DNA of 64,000 nt, from contig OZ252020.1 of the NCBI GenBank assembly GCA_965247505.1, forward strand, positions 3,534,001 to 3,598,000, given 5' to 3'. Origin of the DNA: CAIYRG01 sp965247505. Its GTDB lineage: Bacteria; Pseudomonadota; Alphaproteobacteria; Micropepsales; Micropepsaceae. The position numbers and the translations under genes were made by a program. The notes below the pieces were generated by a model that saw nothing but the letters and a program-made list of their open reading frames with translations, did no database searches and had not been told where the DNA came from. Shown in pieces: positions 17,055-26,510 of the stretch (position 1 is the stretch's first letter; each line of letters opens with the position of its first letter).

Positions 17055-18602
17055 ATGGACATTTCTTTTTCGTCATCTTTGGCGGGCAAGCCTGGCGCCT
17101 TGGTCGTTAGCGTTGCTGAGGGAGGTGTTCTTACGCCGGCTACGGCCCGTTTGGACCGTGAATCGGGTGGAGCCATCAGCCAGGCGGTCTCCCAGGTCCA
17201 ATTTTCCGGTAAAGCAAAGAATTTGGTCGAATTGGTCGCGCCGCGGGATTTTGGGGCATCGCGGATAATTATGGCCGGGATTGGCAATCCGGACCGTCTT
17301 GACGCCCAGACTGCCGAAGAATTGGGTGCGGCGGTCATAAAACAGCTGCTGACCAGCGGGGAGAGCACCGTCACCTTGGTGATCGATTTGCCGCCCAGCA
17401 CGGCGAAGAAGAACGCAAAAAAACGCGTGGCAGGAAATGCCCGAGTCTCGGGAGCGGAACTGGCGGCGCATATTGCGATGGGCGCTTATTTGCGCAACTA
17501 CCGCTTTGATCATTATCGCACGAAAAAAAACGACGATCAGCCCTCGCTGAAAAAGGCCATTATTGTTACGCGCGCTAGTGCGCGCGCTACGGCGTTGTGG
17601 TCGAATTTCTCGGCCGTGGCGCAAGGGACAATGCTGGCTCGTGACCTTGTCAACGAGCCACCGAATGTTTTGCACCCGGCGGAATTTGCGCGGCGCACAC
17701 AAGCACTCACCAAACTTGGGGTGAAGGTCGAAGTGCTCAGTGAAGCGCAAATGAAGAAGCTAGGCATGAATATGCTGCTCGCGGTGGGTCAGGGCAGCGC
17801 GCAGCCGAGCAAGCTTGTCGTGATGCGTTGGGATGGTGCGAAGAAAGCCAAGGGCAGAAGCAAAACTGCTGGGCCGGTCGCGTTCGTGGGAAAAGGCGTG
17901 TGTTTTGATTCCGGCGGGCTTTCGTTGAAGCCCGGAAACTCTATGGTTGGGATGAAGGGCGATATGGGCGGCGCAGCGGCCGTTGTCGGCCTCATGCACG
18001 CTTTGGCAGCGCGCAAAGCTTCGGTCAATGCCGTCGGCGTTATTGGCCTGGTGGAAAACATGCCCGACGGCACAGCCATGAGACCTGATGATGTTGTTAC
18101 GACCATGTCCGGTCAGACCGTGGAGGTCCTGAACACCGACGCGGAGGGGCGTCTCGTACTTGCCGATGCGCTTTGGTACACGCAAAAGCGCTTCAAACCC
18201 CGCTTCATGATTAATCTGGCGACCCTCACAGGCGCTATTATTGTCTCACTGGGTCGGGAACATGCCGGTCTCTTCAGCAATAGTGACGCGCTTGCCGAGC
18301 GCATTGGTGCGGCAGGTCAGTTGGAAGGTGAAACGGTATGGCGTTTGCCCTTGGGCGCGGCCTATGACCGACTGCTTAAGTCGAAGATTGCGGATATGAA
18401 AAATATCGGTGGGCCTGGTGCGGGATCGATTACGGCGGCTCAGTTCCTACAGCGCTTTGTAAACGATGTCCCCTGGGCACATCTCGATATCGCCGGCGTT
18501 GCGTGGCAGGACGGCGAGCAAAAGCTGAAAATTCCTTCATGGGGAACCGGTTGGGGAGTGCGGGTGCTAAACAGGCTTATCGCCAATCACTACGAGCGCT
18601 AA
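17055..18602 (+). CDS. pepA: Leucyl aminopeptidase (M17 family)
   Basis: PepA is a two-metal cytosolic aminopeptidase that releases N-terminal residues from peptides. The 515-residue protein has the M17 signature NTDAEGRLVLADAL and the metal-binding FDSGGLSLKP and KGDMGGAAAV segments; the N-terminal domain (residues 1-170) is the usual macro-like fold. ATG 17055 follows GGAGG at 17043-17047. It is divergent from lptF and 32 bases upstream of holC; pepA-holC is a conserved pair in proteobacteria. Confidence 0.95.
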   Translation: MDISFSSSLAGKPGALVVSVAEGGVLTPATARLDRESGGAISQAVSQVQFSGKAKNLVELVAPRDFGASRIIMAGIGNPDRLDAQTAEELGAAVIKQLLTSGESTVTLVIDLPPSTAKKNAKKRVAGNARVSGAELAAHIAMGAYLRNYRFDHYRTKKNDDQPSLKKAIIVTRASARATALWSNFSAVAQGTMLARDLVNEPPNVLHPAEFARRTQALTKLGVKVEVLSEAQMKKLGMNMLLAVGQGSAQPSKLVVMRWDGAKKAKGRSKTAGPVAFVGKGVCFDSGGLSLKPGNSMVGMKGDMGGAAAVVGLMHALAARKASVNAVGVIGLVENMPDGTAMRPDDVVTTMSGQTVEVLNTDAEGRLVLADALWYTQKRFKPRFMINLATLTGAIIVSLGREHAGLFSNSDALAERIGAAGQLEGETVWRLPLGAAYDRLLKSKIADMKNIGGPGAGSITAAQFLQRFVNDVPWAHLDIAGVAWQDGEQKLKIPSWGTGWGVRVLNRLIANHYER

Positions 18603-18634
18603 TCTAACCGCCAAGGACTCAAGTGGAGCAAACG

Positions 18635-19099
18635 ATGTCCGAGGTGTTGTTCTATCATCTTGAACGCCGCACTTTGGAGGACGTTCTCCCCAGCCTTCTG
18701 GAAAAGACTCGCGTGCGCGGTTGGAAAGCCAATATCCGCGTAGGGTCCGCCGAACGTATGGAGGTGCTTGACAATCATCTTTGGACCTTTTCGGATCAGT
18801 CATTTCTTGCGCATGGTACGTCGGCCGACGGACATAGCGCGCATCAACCTGTTTACCTTACGACCGAGGAGGACGATCCAAACAATGCCGATGTGCTTTT
18901 CTTGGTCGACGGGGCCGCTGTCGATAAGTGGGACCAAGACACGCTAAAAAAATTCGGGCGCGTCGTGTGGCTATTCGATGGTGGTGAGGGAAGCGCACTG
19001 AGCGATGCACGCTCTGCTTGGAAGCGCGCAAAAGAGATGGGACACGAAGTCACCTATTGGAAGGAATCGGCCACAGGCAAATGGGAAAAGCAGGAATAG
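18635..19099 (+). CDS. holC: DNA polymerase III chi subunit
   Basis: HolC links the clamp loader to single-strand DNA-binding protein. The 154-residue protein begins MSEVLFYHLERRTLEDVLP, with the family's WTFSDQSFLAHG and DADVLFLVDGA-like (NNADVLFLVDGA) stretches. I take ATG 18635, with GGAG upstream, over an in-frame GTG four codons earlier. It lies just after pepA and two bases before the next gene. Confidence 0.92.
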   Translation: MSEVLFYHLERRTLEDVLPSLLEKTRVRGWKANIRVGSAERMEVLDNHLWTFSDQSFLAHGTSADGHSAHQPVYLTTEEDDPNNADVLFLVDGAAVDKWDQDTLKKFGRVVWLFDGGEGSALSDARSAWKRAKEMGHEVTYWKESATGKWEKQE

Positions 19100-19101
19100 T
19101 C

Positions 19102-19851
19102 ATGCCCTATTTTCTCGGCGCTATTTCATTCGCATTGTTTATTGGTTGCATCATTCATGCGATTCGAAATGATCGTGTGTTCCCCTGGATTTTTATTCTG
19201 TTTTTTTTGCCGGGCATAGGCTCTCTTCTCTATCTATTTCTGGAGATCGTTCCGAGGCATGTGAGTGCGCGTCAAAGCGCCGCACTGAAGCGCGGCGTGA
19301 CGAAGATCGCCGACCCCAATCGTGAATTGAAAGCGGCAAAGCGCGAGGTCGAGCTTGTTGGCTCTGTTGACGCCAAACGCAAACTCGCTGAGGAATACAT
19401 CGTCCGTGGCGACTATGAGGGCGCCATCGATCTCCTTCGAAGTGCGCTTGCAGGCGTGCATAGCGACGATCCTGCCATATTGTTTGCCTTGGCCCGTGCG
19501 CTGGTCGCAACTGAAGACGGCGCAGGCGCTCAAGCAGCTCTTGATGAACTGCAGGCAACCAATCCGAAATTCGTTTCTGCGGACGTCCATCCGCTTTATG
19601 TGCGTGCGCTTGAGCTTCAGGACAAAGACCAGGAAGCGCTCCAAGAATATGAGAAACTGGCTCGCTATTTTGCAGGTGAAGAAGCACGATGCCGCTACGC
19701 GCTTCTTTTGCAAAAAAGTTGCGAGGCTGATCGGGCGCGAGAATTATTTTCCGAAGTCATAAAACTTACCGATGACGCGCCAAGCCATTATCGCCGCGCA
19801 CAACGCGAATGGCGCGAAATCGCAAAACGCGAACTGGCCTCTTCTAGCTAG
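19102..19851 (+). CDS. Membrane-anchored TPR protein
   Basis: The 249-residue product has two N-terminal membrane helices (FLGAISFALFIGCIIHAI and FPWIFILFFLPGIGSLLYLF), resembling the PLD-nuclease N-terminal anchor of cardiolipin synthases, then a cytosolic or periplasmic TPR-type helical region. Repeat units are visible as DYEGAIDLLRSALAG, AQAALDELQATNPK and DQEALQEYEKLARYF. It is two bases after holC. Its stop overlaps the converging ABC-F gene by 8 bases. The role is unknown; TPR anchors usually scaffold complexes. A larger frame from 19018 runs through holC and was not used. Confidence 0.75.
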   Translation: MPYFLGAISFALFIGCIIHAIRNDRVFPWIFILFFLPGIGSLLYLFLEIVPRHVSARQSAALKRGVTKIADPNRELKAAKREVELVGSVDAKRKLAEEYIVRGDYEGAIDLLRSALAGVHSDDPAILFALARALVATEDGAGAQAALDELQATNPKFVSADVHPLYVRALELQDKDQEALQEYEKLARYFAGEEARCRYALLLQKSCEADRARELFSEVIKLTDDAPSHYRRAQREWREIAKRELASSS

Positions 19852-21727
19852 GAATCTGTCCTTGCGCGCTTTCGAAACGGTCCACGGCCTCGATCCAGCG
19901 CGTTTCGGCTGTCGCAACGGCGTTCGTCGTTTTGGCGCGCTGTTTCGACAAATCTTCACCTTTTGTGGGCTCTTTCAGGAATAGGTCCGATGCTGCAAGG
20001 GCGGCGTCCAGTTCTTCAAGGCGTTTCTGAAGCTTTGCCAGTTCACGCTCTGCCTTGTCCATCGCGGCCTTTAGCGGCTTTATTTTTTGTCGGTGGCCGG
20101 CGGCCTCGCGGCGCTGATCCGCCTTGGAGGTGCCTGCGTTCCGCTTGTCCGTTGTCTGCGGCGCTGCCTTCGACAAAACGAGTTTCTTATAATCGTCGAT
20201 GTCGCCATCGAAATCCTTTGCGCTGCCATCGGCAACAAGAAGTAGCCGGTCCGCAACGCCTTCGACGAGCCGCCGATCATGGCTGATCAGAATGACGGCG
20301 CCTTCAAATTCATTGAGCGCTTCGAGAAGTTCGTCGCGAGCATCAATATCAAGGTGGTTCGTGGGCTCGTCGAGAATAAGAAGATTTGGTTTGTCCAATG
20401 TTGCCATTGCAAGCATCAGCCGCGCACGCTCGCCGCCCGACAAATTTGATGTCTTCGTATCGGCTTTGTTACCGGAGAATCCAACTCCACCCAGCCGGGT
20501 TCTGAGCGTTGTGTCGTCGAAACGCGGCCTGGCCTGGGAAAGGGTTTCGACTGGAGTTTGAGAGGGGTCTATTTCCTCCAATTGATGTTGCGCGAAATAA
20601 CCGCAGATCAGTTTGCGCGCGCGCACCAAATCGCCGCTCTGTCGGGCCAGCCGGCCCGCAAGTAGTTTTGCCAAAGTAGATTTACCATTGCCGTTCTTAC
20701 CCAAAAGCGCGATGCGGTCGTCCGGATCAATCTGCAAATCAAGATGGGACAGAACCGGTTTGCCCGGCGTGTAGCCCACAGTGACGTCGTCAAGGGTTAG
20801 AAGCGGCGGCGAGGCAGGTGCAGGTTGCGGCAGCTTAATTTGCGCTAGCCGTTCGGCCGCAGTAAGCGCGATGGGCTTCATCCGCTGCAGTATCTTAATG
20901 CGGCTCTGCGCTTGGCGCGCTTTAGACGCTTTGTAACGAAACCGATCGACAAAGGCTTGAATACGTTTGCGCTCATTTTCTTGTCGCGCGCGCGCGGCCG
21001 AATCGAGAAGACGTTTTTGCTCGAGCGCCTCGACAAAAGCATCATAGCCACCGCTGTAGAGCGTTAGCTTGCCGTGTTCGAGGTGGAGAATGGAATCGAC
21101 CGCGCGATTGAGGAGGTCGCGATCGTGACTTACTAAGATTATCGTGCCGCGATAACGTCTAAGATAATCTTCAAGCCATAGCGCGCCCTCGAGATCGAGG
21201 TAGTTTGTTGGCTCGTCAAGCAAAAGAAGATCAGGCGCAGAAAAGAGCACAGCAGCCAATGCAACACGCATACGCCAGCCCCCGGAAAACTCTGCACAGG
21301 GGCGCTGCTGCTGAGCTTCGGGAAATCCCAAGCCCGCAAGGATACGCGCCGCGCGCGACGGGGCGCCATGGGCCCCGATTTCATTTAGTCGATCATGAAT
21401 TTCCCCGACCCTAACCGGGTCTTCAGCCGTTTCGGCCTCGTTAAGAAGCGCTTTTCGTTCACTATCGGCATCGAGTACCCAATCGATCAGCGTAGAGGGC
21501 CTGGCCGGTGCTTCTTGCGCTACGGAGCCTACACGCCAGCTCTTCGTTATTTCGATCTCGCCGGATTCCGGCTCTAATTCTTGCAAGGCAAGTTTTAGTA
21601 AAGTCGTTTTGCCGACACCGTTGCGCCCGATTAGTCCAACCTTGCGTCCGTCCGATATGGCCGCAGAGGCATGATCGAGGATCAGGCGCCCGCCAATACG
21701 GTAAGTCAGGTTTTCGACAATAAGCAT
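19844..21727 (-). CDS. ABC-F family ATPase (Uup-like)
   Basis: The 627-residue protein has two ABC domains in one chain and no membrane segments, so it belongs to the ABC-F class that acts on ribosomes or DNA junctions. P-loops are GRNGVGKTTLL and GKNGNGKSTLA; signatures are FSGGWRMRVALA and LSGGERARLMLA; Walker B motifs LLLLDEPTNYLD and LLILDEPTNHLD. The interdomain linker is charged, and the C-terminus (about 530-627) is a predicted coiled coil (KAAMDKAERELAKLQKRLEEL), a Uup trait. Convergent with the TPR gene and divergent from ndk over 76 bases. Confidence 0.88.
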   Translation of the reverse strand: MLIVENLTYRIGGRLILDHASAAISDGRKVGLIGRNGVGKTTLLKLALQELEPESGEIEITKSWRVGSVAQEAPARPSTLIDWVLDADSERKALLNEAETAEDPVRVGEIHDRLNEIGAHGAPSRAARILAGLGFPEAQQQRPCAEFSGGWRMRVALAAVLFSAPDLLLLDEPTNYLDLEGALWLEDYLRRYRGTIILVSHDRDLLNRAVDSILHLEHGKLTLYSGGYDAFVEALEQKRLLDSAARARQENERKRIQAFVDRFRYKASKARQAQSRIKILQRMKPIALTAAERLAQIKLPQPAPASPPLLTLDDVTVGYTPGKPVLSHLDLQIDPDDRIALLGKNGNGKSTLAKLLAGRLARQSGDLVRARKLICGYFAQHQLEEIDPSQTPVETLSQARPRFDDTTLRTRLGGVGFSGNKADTKTSNLSGGERARLMLAMATLDKPNLLILDEPTNHLDIDARDELLEALNEFEGAVILISHDRRLVEGVADRLLLVADGSAKDFDGDIDDYKKLVLSKAAPQTTDKRNAGTSKADQRREAAGHRQKIKPLKAAMDKAERELAKLQKRLEELDAALAASDLFLKEPTKGEDLSKQRAKTTNAVATAETRWIEAVDRFESAQGQIPS

Positions 21728-21803
21728 GGGGGGCTTCTATCACGGCTTGCGGCTGGGCAAAGGGCGCAGCTATAAGGCCCGCGATTCATTTGCGGATATA
21801 TTT

Positions 21804-22226
21804 ATGGCTGTCGAGCGCACGCTCTCTATCATTAAGCCGGATGCCACCAGGCGCAATTTAACCGGGCAGATCATCGCCAAGCTCGAGACTGCGGGTCTTC
21901 GGGTTGTCGCACAAAAACGGCTGCGCTTGACGCGCGGGCAGGCTGAAACCTTTTACGCGGTTCATAGCGAGCGGCTGTTTTACGGCAGCTTGGTCGAATT
22001 CATGACCTCGGGTCCTGTCGTGGTTCAGGTACTGGAAGGCGAGAATGCCGTTGCAGCCAACCGCGATGTGATGGGGGCAACGGACCCGTCTAAGGCCGAG
22101 CCTGGTACGATTCGCAAGGAGTTCGCGGAAAGCATTGAAGCCAATTCGGCCCATGGTTCGGATTCGGCAGAGAACGCCGCGAACGAAATCCGCTTTTTCT
22201 TTAGCGATCTCGAAATAGTGGGCTAA
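21804..22226 (+). CDS. ndk: Nucleoside diphosphate kinase
   Basis: Ndk equilibrates nucleoside di- and triphosphates through a phospho-histidine. The 140-residue protein begins MAVERTLSIIKPDATRR and holds the active-site His in NSAHGSDS, with the family length. ATG 21804 is preferred over an earlier in-frame start at 21726. It converges with purN, and the stop codons overlap by four bases. Confidence 0.96.
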   Translation: MAVERTLSIIKPDATRRNLTGQIIAKLETAGLRVVAQKRLRLTRGQAETFYAVHSERLFYGSLVEFMTSGPVVVQVLEGENAVAANRDVMGATDPSKAEPGTIRKEFAESIEANSAHGSDSAENAANEIRFFFSDLEIVG

Positions 22227-22831
22227 GCGAACACCGCAAGTCCGTTTTCAAGGCGCACGCGGTTTTGCGCAATCATCTTCAGCGCTTCGGGATAGATCAG
22301 GTGCTCGGCTTCGAGCACCCGCGCTGCAAGCGTGTCGGCGGTGTCGTTTGGCTCGACCGGCACTTCTTCTTGTAGGATTATTGGTCCAGAATCGAGCTCG
22401 GGTACGACGTAATGGACGGTGCAGCCCGAAAAACGCACGCCCGCTGCCAACGCTTGCTCATGAACATTCAGCCCCTTGAACGCCGGAAGTAGCGAGGGAT
22501 GAATGTTTACGATTTTGCCCTCCCAGCTTCGTGTGAAGGGCGCGCTCAATAGGCGCATGAAGCCTGCGAGGCAGACGAACTCGATGCCCGCCTCCCTCAA
22601 TTTTGCATCGACTGCCTTGTCGAAGGCTTCGCGGCTATCAAAATCTCCATGCGCAATAATGGCGCTCGGGATCGCTGCTTCTGCCGCGCGCGCCAGCCCG
22701 CCGGCATCAGCGACATTCGAAATAACAAGCGCGATTTGTGCGGGAAAATCAGGACTAGAGCAGGCATCGATTAGGGCTTGAAGATTGCTGCCGCGCCCGG
22801 AGATCAGCACGCCAACTTTCAGCTTTTTCAT
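22223..22831 (-). CDS. purN: Phosphoribosylglycinamide formyltransferase
   Basis: PurN transfers a formyl group from 10-formyl-THF to GAR in purine synthesis. The 202-residue protein starts KVGVLISGRGSNLQALIDA and has the catalytic VNIHPSLLPAFKG and the SGCTVHYVVPELDSGPII loop with the Asp. Its ATG overlaps the purM stop by four bases. purD lies far away at 57831. Confidence 0.95.
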   Translation of the reverse strand: MKKLKVGVLISGRGSNLQALIDACSSPDFPAQIALVISNVADAGGLARAAEAAIPSAIIAHGDFDSREAFDKAVDAKLREAGIEFVCLAGFMRLLSAPFTRSWEGKIVNIHPSLLPAFKGLNVHEQALAAGVRFSGCTVHYVVPELDSGPIILQEEVPVEPNDTADTLAARVLEAEHLIYPEALKMIAQNRVRLENGLAVFA

Positions 22832-23877
22832 TTCGAGAGCGTGCGCTGATAGGCCATTTGCGAATCGCCGTCTTGGACGCGCACCAATGTGCCGATCCGA
22901 TATGCGCGCTCATTCGATTCATGGAATGCTTCAATGACCGAGCCCGCTTTTCCTGCCTCAACCACTGCGATCAGGCCGAGACCACAGTTGAACGTGGTGA
23001 GCATATCCGTATCGCCGAGGCCCGCTTCATTGCTCAGCCAAGCGAAGACTGCCGGCAGTGGCCATGCGTTAAGGTCAATTTGCGCGCCGAAGCCTTCGGG
23101 GAGAACTCGCGGAAGGTTTTCCGTGATCCCGCCACCAGTTATGTGCGCAAAGCCACGTATGCCGCCTGCATGAATGGCAGAGAGCGCGCTCTTTACGTAA
23201 AGGCAGGTCGGCGCAAGCAGGACATCCATGAGTTTCATTTCAGGCGCGAAGGGAGCCGGTGCGTCGAGCATGTGCGCGTGCGCGCTTAACACCTTGCGTA
23301 TGAGCGAATAGCCATTGGAGTGAGGGCCGGACGAGGCAACGCCTATCAGCACATCACCGTCGCGCATCGCGTGCGTATTGGGCAGAACAGAGCCGCGTTC
23401 CACCGCGCCGACCGAAAATCCGGCGAGGTCGAAATCTTCTTTCGCGTATAGGCCCGGCATTTCGGCGGTCTCGCCGCCGATAAGCGCGCAGCCCGCTTGG
23501 CTGCAAGCCGCGGCGATGCCTTCGACTACTTCAGTGGCCTCATCCACGTTGAGAGCGCCCGTGGCGTAATAGTCCAGAAAGAAAAGTGGTTCCGCGCCTT
23601 GCACGACGAGGTCGTTGACGCACATCGCGACCAGGTCTTGGCCAATCGTACCAAATTTCTTTGTCTCGATCGCGAGCTTTAGCTTTGTTCCGACCCCGTC
23701 GGTCGCGGCGACAAGCAGCGGATCTCTGAAACCAGCCTCTTTGAGATCGAAAAGCCCACCAAATCCGCCCAGCGCCGCCCCGGCGCCGCGCCGTGCCGTG
23801 GCCTTGGCCGCCGGCGATATGCGTGCGACTAATTCGTCCCCGGCATGGATATCGACACCGGAGTCCTTATAGGTCAT
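22828..23877 (-). CDS. purM: Phosphoribosylformylglycinamidine cyclo-ligase
   Basis: PurM closes the imidazole ring to make AIR. From ATG 23877 (MTYKDSGVDIHAGDELV) it has 349 residues, with the ATP-binding GVGTKLKLAIETKKFGTIG segment and GGETAEMPG. The longer frame from 23970 adds 31 residues of no similarity. It is cotranscribed with purN, which it overlaps, and divergent from the DUF2066 gene over about 200 bases. Confidence 0.95.
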   Translation of the reverse strand: MTYKDSGVDIHAGDELVARISPAAKATARRGAGAALGGFGGLFDLKEAGFRDPLLVAATDGVGTKLKLAIETKKFGTIGQDLVAMCVNDLVVQGAEPLFFLDYYATGALNVDEATEVVEGIAAACSQAGCALIGGETAEMPGLYAKEDFDLAGFSVGAVERGSVLPNTHAMRDGDVLIGVASSGPHSNGYSLIRKVLSAHAHMLDAPAPFAPEMKLMDVLLAPTCLYVKSALSAIHAGGIRGFAHITGGGITENLPRVLPEGFGAQIDLNAWPLPAVFAWLSNEAGLGDTDMLTTFNCGLGLIAVVEAGKAGSVIEAFHESNERAYRIGTLVRVQDGDSQMAYQRTLSK

Positions 23878-24023
23878 GCGGTTGCGCCCGCTCGGTGTTT
23901 TTTCTGTCACAATTCCAAGCTGTAAGGGGCCCGCTAACAGGGCGCAAGGCGCGTGCAAGATCGCCCACAAATGGTTTAGCTAAAGCACGTGTGTATCGGG
24001 TTTTGGCACCGCCGAGCGCCGAT

Positions 24024-24052
24024 TTCGGTTTTGGACTGCGGTTGGTTATAAT
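24024..24052 (+). promoter_or_regulatory. Candidate sigma70-type promoter for the DUF2066-pgs-hdaA operon
   Basis: TTCGGT at 24024-24029, a 17-base spacer and a perfect TATAAT at 24047-24052 lie 24 bases before ATG 24076, which is preceded by GAGGAAATGG. A start near 24059 would leave a short leader. Confidence 0.45.
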
Positions 24053-24075
24053 TCCCGCACAGAAGAGGAAATGGA

Positions 24076-25119
24076 ATGAAGTGCTTGTCGATTCTTGCCG
24101 GGCTGTGGTTGGGGCTAATCCCGGCCCACGGATATGCTGCGGATGCGGCTCTTTACACGGTTCCCGGAATCGAGGTGGACGCCACGGCAGATTCGGCGAC
24201 TGCCGCGCGCGACATCGCTTTGGCAGGCGGCCTTCCGGTAGCCTGGCAGCGTCTTTATCGCCGCATTACGCCGCCCACCGCTTGGGACCAACAGCCCGAC
24301 CCGGATGGCGCTTTGTTGCAGCGGCTTATCTTAAGCATGCAAATTGCCAATGAGCGCCGCAGCACGACGCGCTATCTTGCCGAGGTCACCTACAATTTTA
24401 ATCCGGTCGAAGTGCAAGGGCTTCTGCGAAGCAACGGGATACGTTTCGCAGAGGCGCAGGCAAGGGCGGTGTTGGTCGTTCCAACCGTAAACGGTGCCTA
24501 TGATCCGCAGAGCGAATGGGCGCGCGCTTGGGCCCAACCTTCCATCGCCCAAGGCCTGGTTCCGGTCATACTTCCGTTTGGTGATGCCGCCGATCAACCC
24601 GTGCTTGGACAGGGGGGATTGGTCGGTCTCAGTTGGGATGCACTGGCGCCCGTTGCCGAGCGTTACGAAGTCGAAGAGATCGTGATTGCGCGCGCAACAC
24701 CGGACGGCAACGCGGCCCAGCTCATCGTAGTTTCTGAGCAAGGGCGCCAAGTGGAATCGGTTGCATTTGCCAATTCAAATTTCGCAACAACGGCCGACGC
24801 CGCCGCGCAGCTTCTCGCCCAGGATTGGAAAGAGGCCGCAGCGGTGGACTATAGTCGCCGATCTCGAATAGTCGCCGACGTAGTGTTCAATGGCCCGCAA
24901 GATTGGGCCGCCATCCGTCAGGCACTTATTGATGTGCGAACGGTTGCCGGGGTCGATGTGCTTGGACTTTCGGTCAGTGAGGCCCGTGTTGAACTCAGTT
25001 ATTTCGGTGATCCGGAACAATTGAGGGTCGCGATGGCGCAGCAAAACCTGAATTTCAACGCTGTCCGGGGCAGCTATTTACTGCGGCTAGGCAATGCGCG
25101 CGCCGCGAGTCGGGAATAA
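24076..25119 (+). CDS. DUF2066 domain periplasmic protein
   Basis: The 347-residue protein has a signal peptide (KCLSILAGLWLGLIPAHGYA, cleaved after AA or YAA) and then the DUF2066 region with VDATADSATAARDIAL, WQRLYRRITP and YLAEVTYNFNP. The C-terminal third is a separate small domain (WAAIRQALIDVRTV, SYFGDPEQLRVAMAQQ). DUF2066 proteins have no assigned biochemical role. It leads a cluster with a CDP-alcohol phosphatidyltransferase and HdaA, and this trio is conserved in many alphaproteobacteria. The next start is 4 bases downstream. Confidence 0.8.
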   Translation: MKCLSILAGLWLGLIPAHGYAADAALYTVPGIEVDATADSATAARDIALAGGLPVAWQRLYRRITPPTAWDQQPDPDGALLQRLILSMQIANERRSTTRYLAEVTYNFNPVEVQGLLRSNGIRFAEAQARAVLVVPTVNGAYDPQSEWARAWAQPSIAQGLVPVILPFGDAADQPVLGQGGLVGLSWDALAPVAERYEVEEIVIARATPDGNAAQLIVVSEQGRQVESVAFANSNFATTADAAAQLLAQDWKEAAAVDYSRRSRIVADVVFNGPQDWAAIRQALIDVRTVAGVDVLGLSVSEARVELSYFGDPEQLRVAMAQQNLNFNAVRGSYLLRLGNARAASRE

Positions 25120-25123
25120 ATAC

Positions 25124-25696
25124 ATGCTTCGCCATCTCCCAAATATGCTTTCGGGGCTTCGTCTGGCTGCTGCGCCCGCTACCGCGGGTTTAGTGACAAC
25201 AGGACATTTTGATGTCGCGCTCGGAATATTTGCGTTTGCAGGTGTATCGGACGCTGCCGATGGCTTCCTGGCTAAACGTATGGGAGTCACCTCCCGCTTA
25301 GGCAGGTTTCTCGATCCAGCCGCCGACAAGGCGCTCATGTTCGCGGCATTTTTGACCTTGACCATAATTGGCGATGTCCCGCTGTGGCTGACTCTGTCGG
25401 TGTTTTTGCGCGAAATTCTCTTGATGTTGGGCATTGTCGTCGCGCTCATTGCGCGGGCCAATATTGTTGTACAGCCTATGTTCTTGGGCAAAGCCGCAAC
25501 CGGATTGCAAGTGCTCTATATCGTCATGCATCTGACTGCTTTGGCATTTGGATTTGGGATAGAAATGGTCGAGCCGTCGGCGGCATATTTGGTGTCCGCG
25601 CTAACGCTGATCTCTGGCCTTTCCTATTGCGGTGTTTGGCTGCGCGCCATGCGCGCGCGCGATGGTCACCCGCGCGAAAGTCAACCTGGTTCCTAA
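25124..25696 (+). CDS. CDP-alcohol phosphatidyltransferase family protein
   Basis: This 190-residue membrane enzyme has the family signature D-x2-D-G-x2-A-R/K-x8-G-x3-D-x3-D as SDAADGFLAKRMGV and GRFLDPAADK, which binds the metal and the CDP-linked lipid. About five membrane helices are visible. The family includes phosphatidylglycerophosphate synthase (PgsA) and cardiolipin or phosphatidylcholine synthases; the small size and N-terminus (LRHLPNMLSGLRLAAAP) are PgsA-like, but the acceptor cannot be fixed. ATG 25124 chosen; a frame from 25094 overlaps the previous gene. Confidence 0.8.
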   Translation: MLRHLPNMLSGLRLAAAPATAGLVTTGHFDVALGIFAFAGVSDAADGFLAKRMGVTSRLGRFLDPAADKALMFAAFLTLTIIGDVPLWLTLSVFLREILLMLGIVVALIARANIVVQPMFLGKAATGLQVLYIVMHLTALAFGFGIEMVEPSAAYLVSALTLISGLSYCGVWLRAMRARDGHPRESQPGS

Positions 25697-25699
25697 ACT

Positions 25700-26377
25700 T
25701 TGGCTCGCCAGCTTCCGCTGCCCTTAGAAATTCGTCCAGCGCTTTCGCGTGATGATTTCATCGTCGCGCCCTCGAACGCGGCCGCGGTGCATTTCATCGA
25801 TAGTTGGCCGAACTGGCCCGAGCGCAGAGGCGCATTGTTCGGACCTCGGGGGAGCGGAAAATCTCATTTGGTTGAAGTTTGGCGCGCGGCCTCTGGCGCG
25901 TATCGCGTTTCGGCCGAAGAACTAACGCCCGATTGGATCGTTGCGGCTCCCGCAGACGCTGCAATTGCGATCGAAGATATCGACGGATCTGATGGTTCTT
26001 CCAATGTGGAGCACGACATTGCCTTGCTCGCGCTGTTCGAACGTCCCAAGGGAACGCTTCTTTTTACCGGTGTCGCCCCGCCAAAGACTTGGGCTTCCGC
26101 CATAGGCGATATCCGCTCCCGCTTTGACGCCCTCCTGTCCGTCGCGATGGAACCACCCGATGACGCGCTTCTTGCAGATCTGGCGCAAAAATTGTTTTCA
26201 GACCGGCAGTTGCGCGTGCCAAGCGCCGTGATCGCGCGAATGCTGAGCGCGCTTGAACGTACGCCTGAGGCGATTTCTGCCTTTGTTGCAGCGGCTGATC
26301 AAAAGGCCCTTGCCGAGCGGCGTGCCGTAAATGAGCGGTTAGTTATGGAACTTTTGGATCAGAGCGAGCGAGGATAA
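25700..26377 (+). CDS. hdaA: DnaA-related regulator HdaA
   Basis: HdaA stimulates ATP hydrolysis by DnaA after initiation by bridging it to the replicative sliding clamp. The 225-residue protein starts with RQLPLPLE, a clamp-binding QL-P-L motif, then the DFIVAPSN segment and a DnaA-like AAA+ core with P-loop FGPRGSGKSHL. The Walker B is AIAIEDIDG. It lacks the DnaA DNA-binding domain. The start is TTG 25700, three bases after the previous stop. The HdaA role was established in Caulobacter; here it is inferred from family and context. Confidence 0.85.
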   Translation: MARQLPLPLEIRPALSRDDFIVAPSNAAAVHFIDSWPNWPERRGALFGPRGSGKSHLVEVWRAASGAYRVSAEELTPDWIVAAPADAAIAIEDIDGSDGSSNVEHDIALLALFERPKGTLLFTGVAPPKTWASAIGDIRSRFDALLSVAMEPPDDALLADLAQKLFSDRQLRVPSAVIARMLSALERTPEAISAFVAAADQKALAERRAVNERLVMELLDQSERG

Positions 26378-26510
26378 GGGCCGCTCGTTCGCAATAAATT
26401 CACCGAACTAGGCGATCCTGGGCCGTTAGCGTGGCCTTTGGCGGCATGACAAATTGATAAAAACCCTTTAATCTCAATGGGCAAGCGCGAAAATCTAGGT
26501 GTTTTTTTAG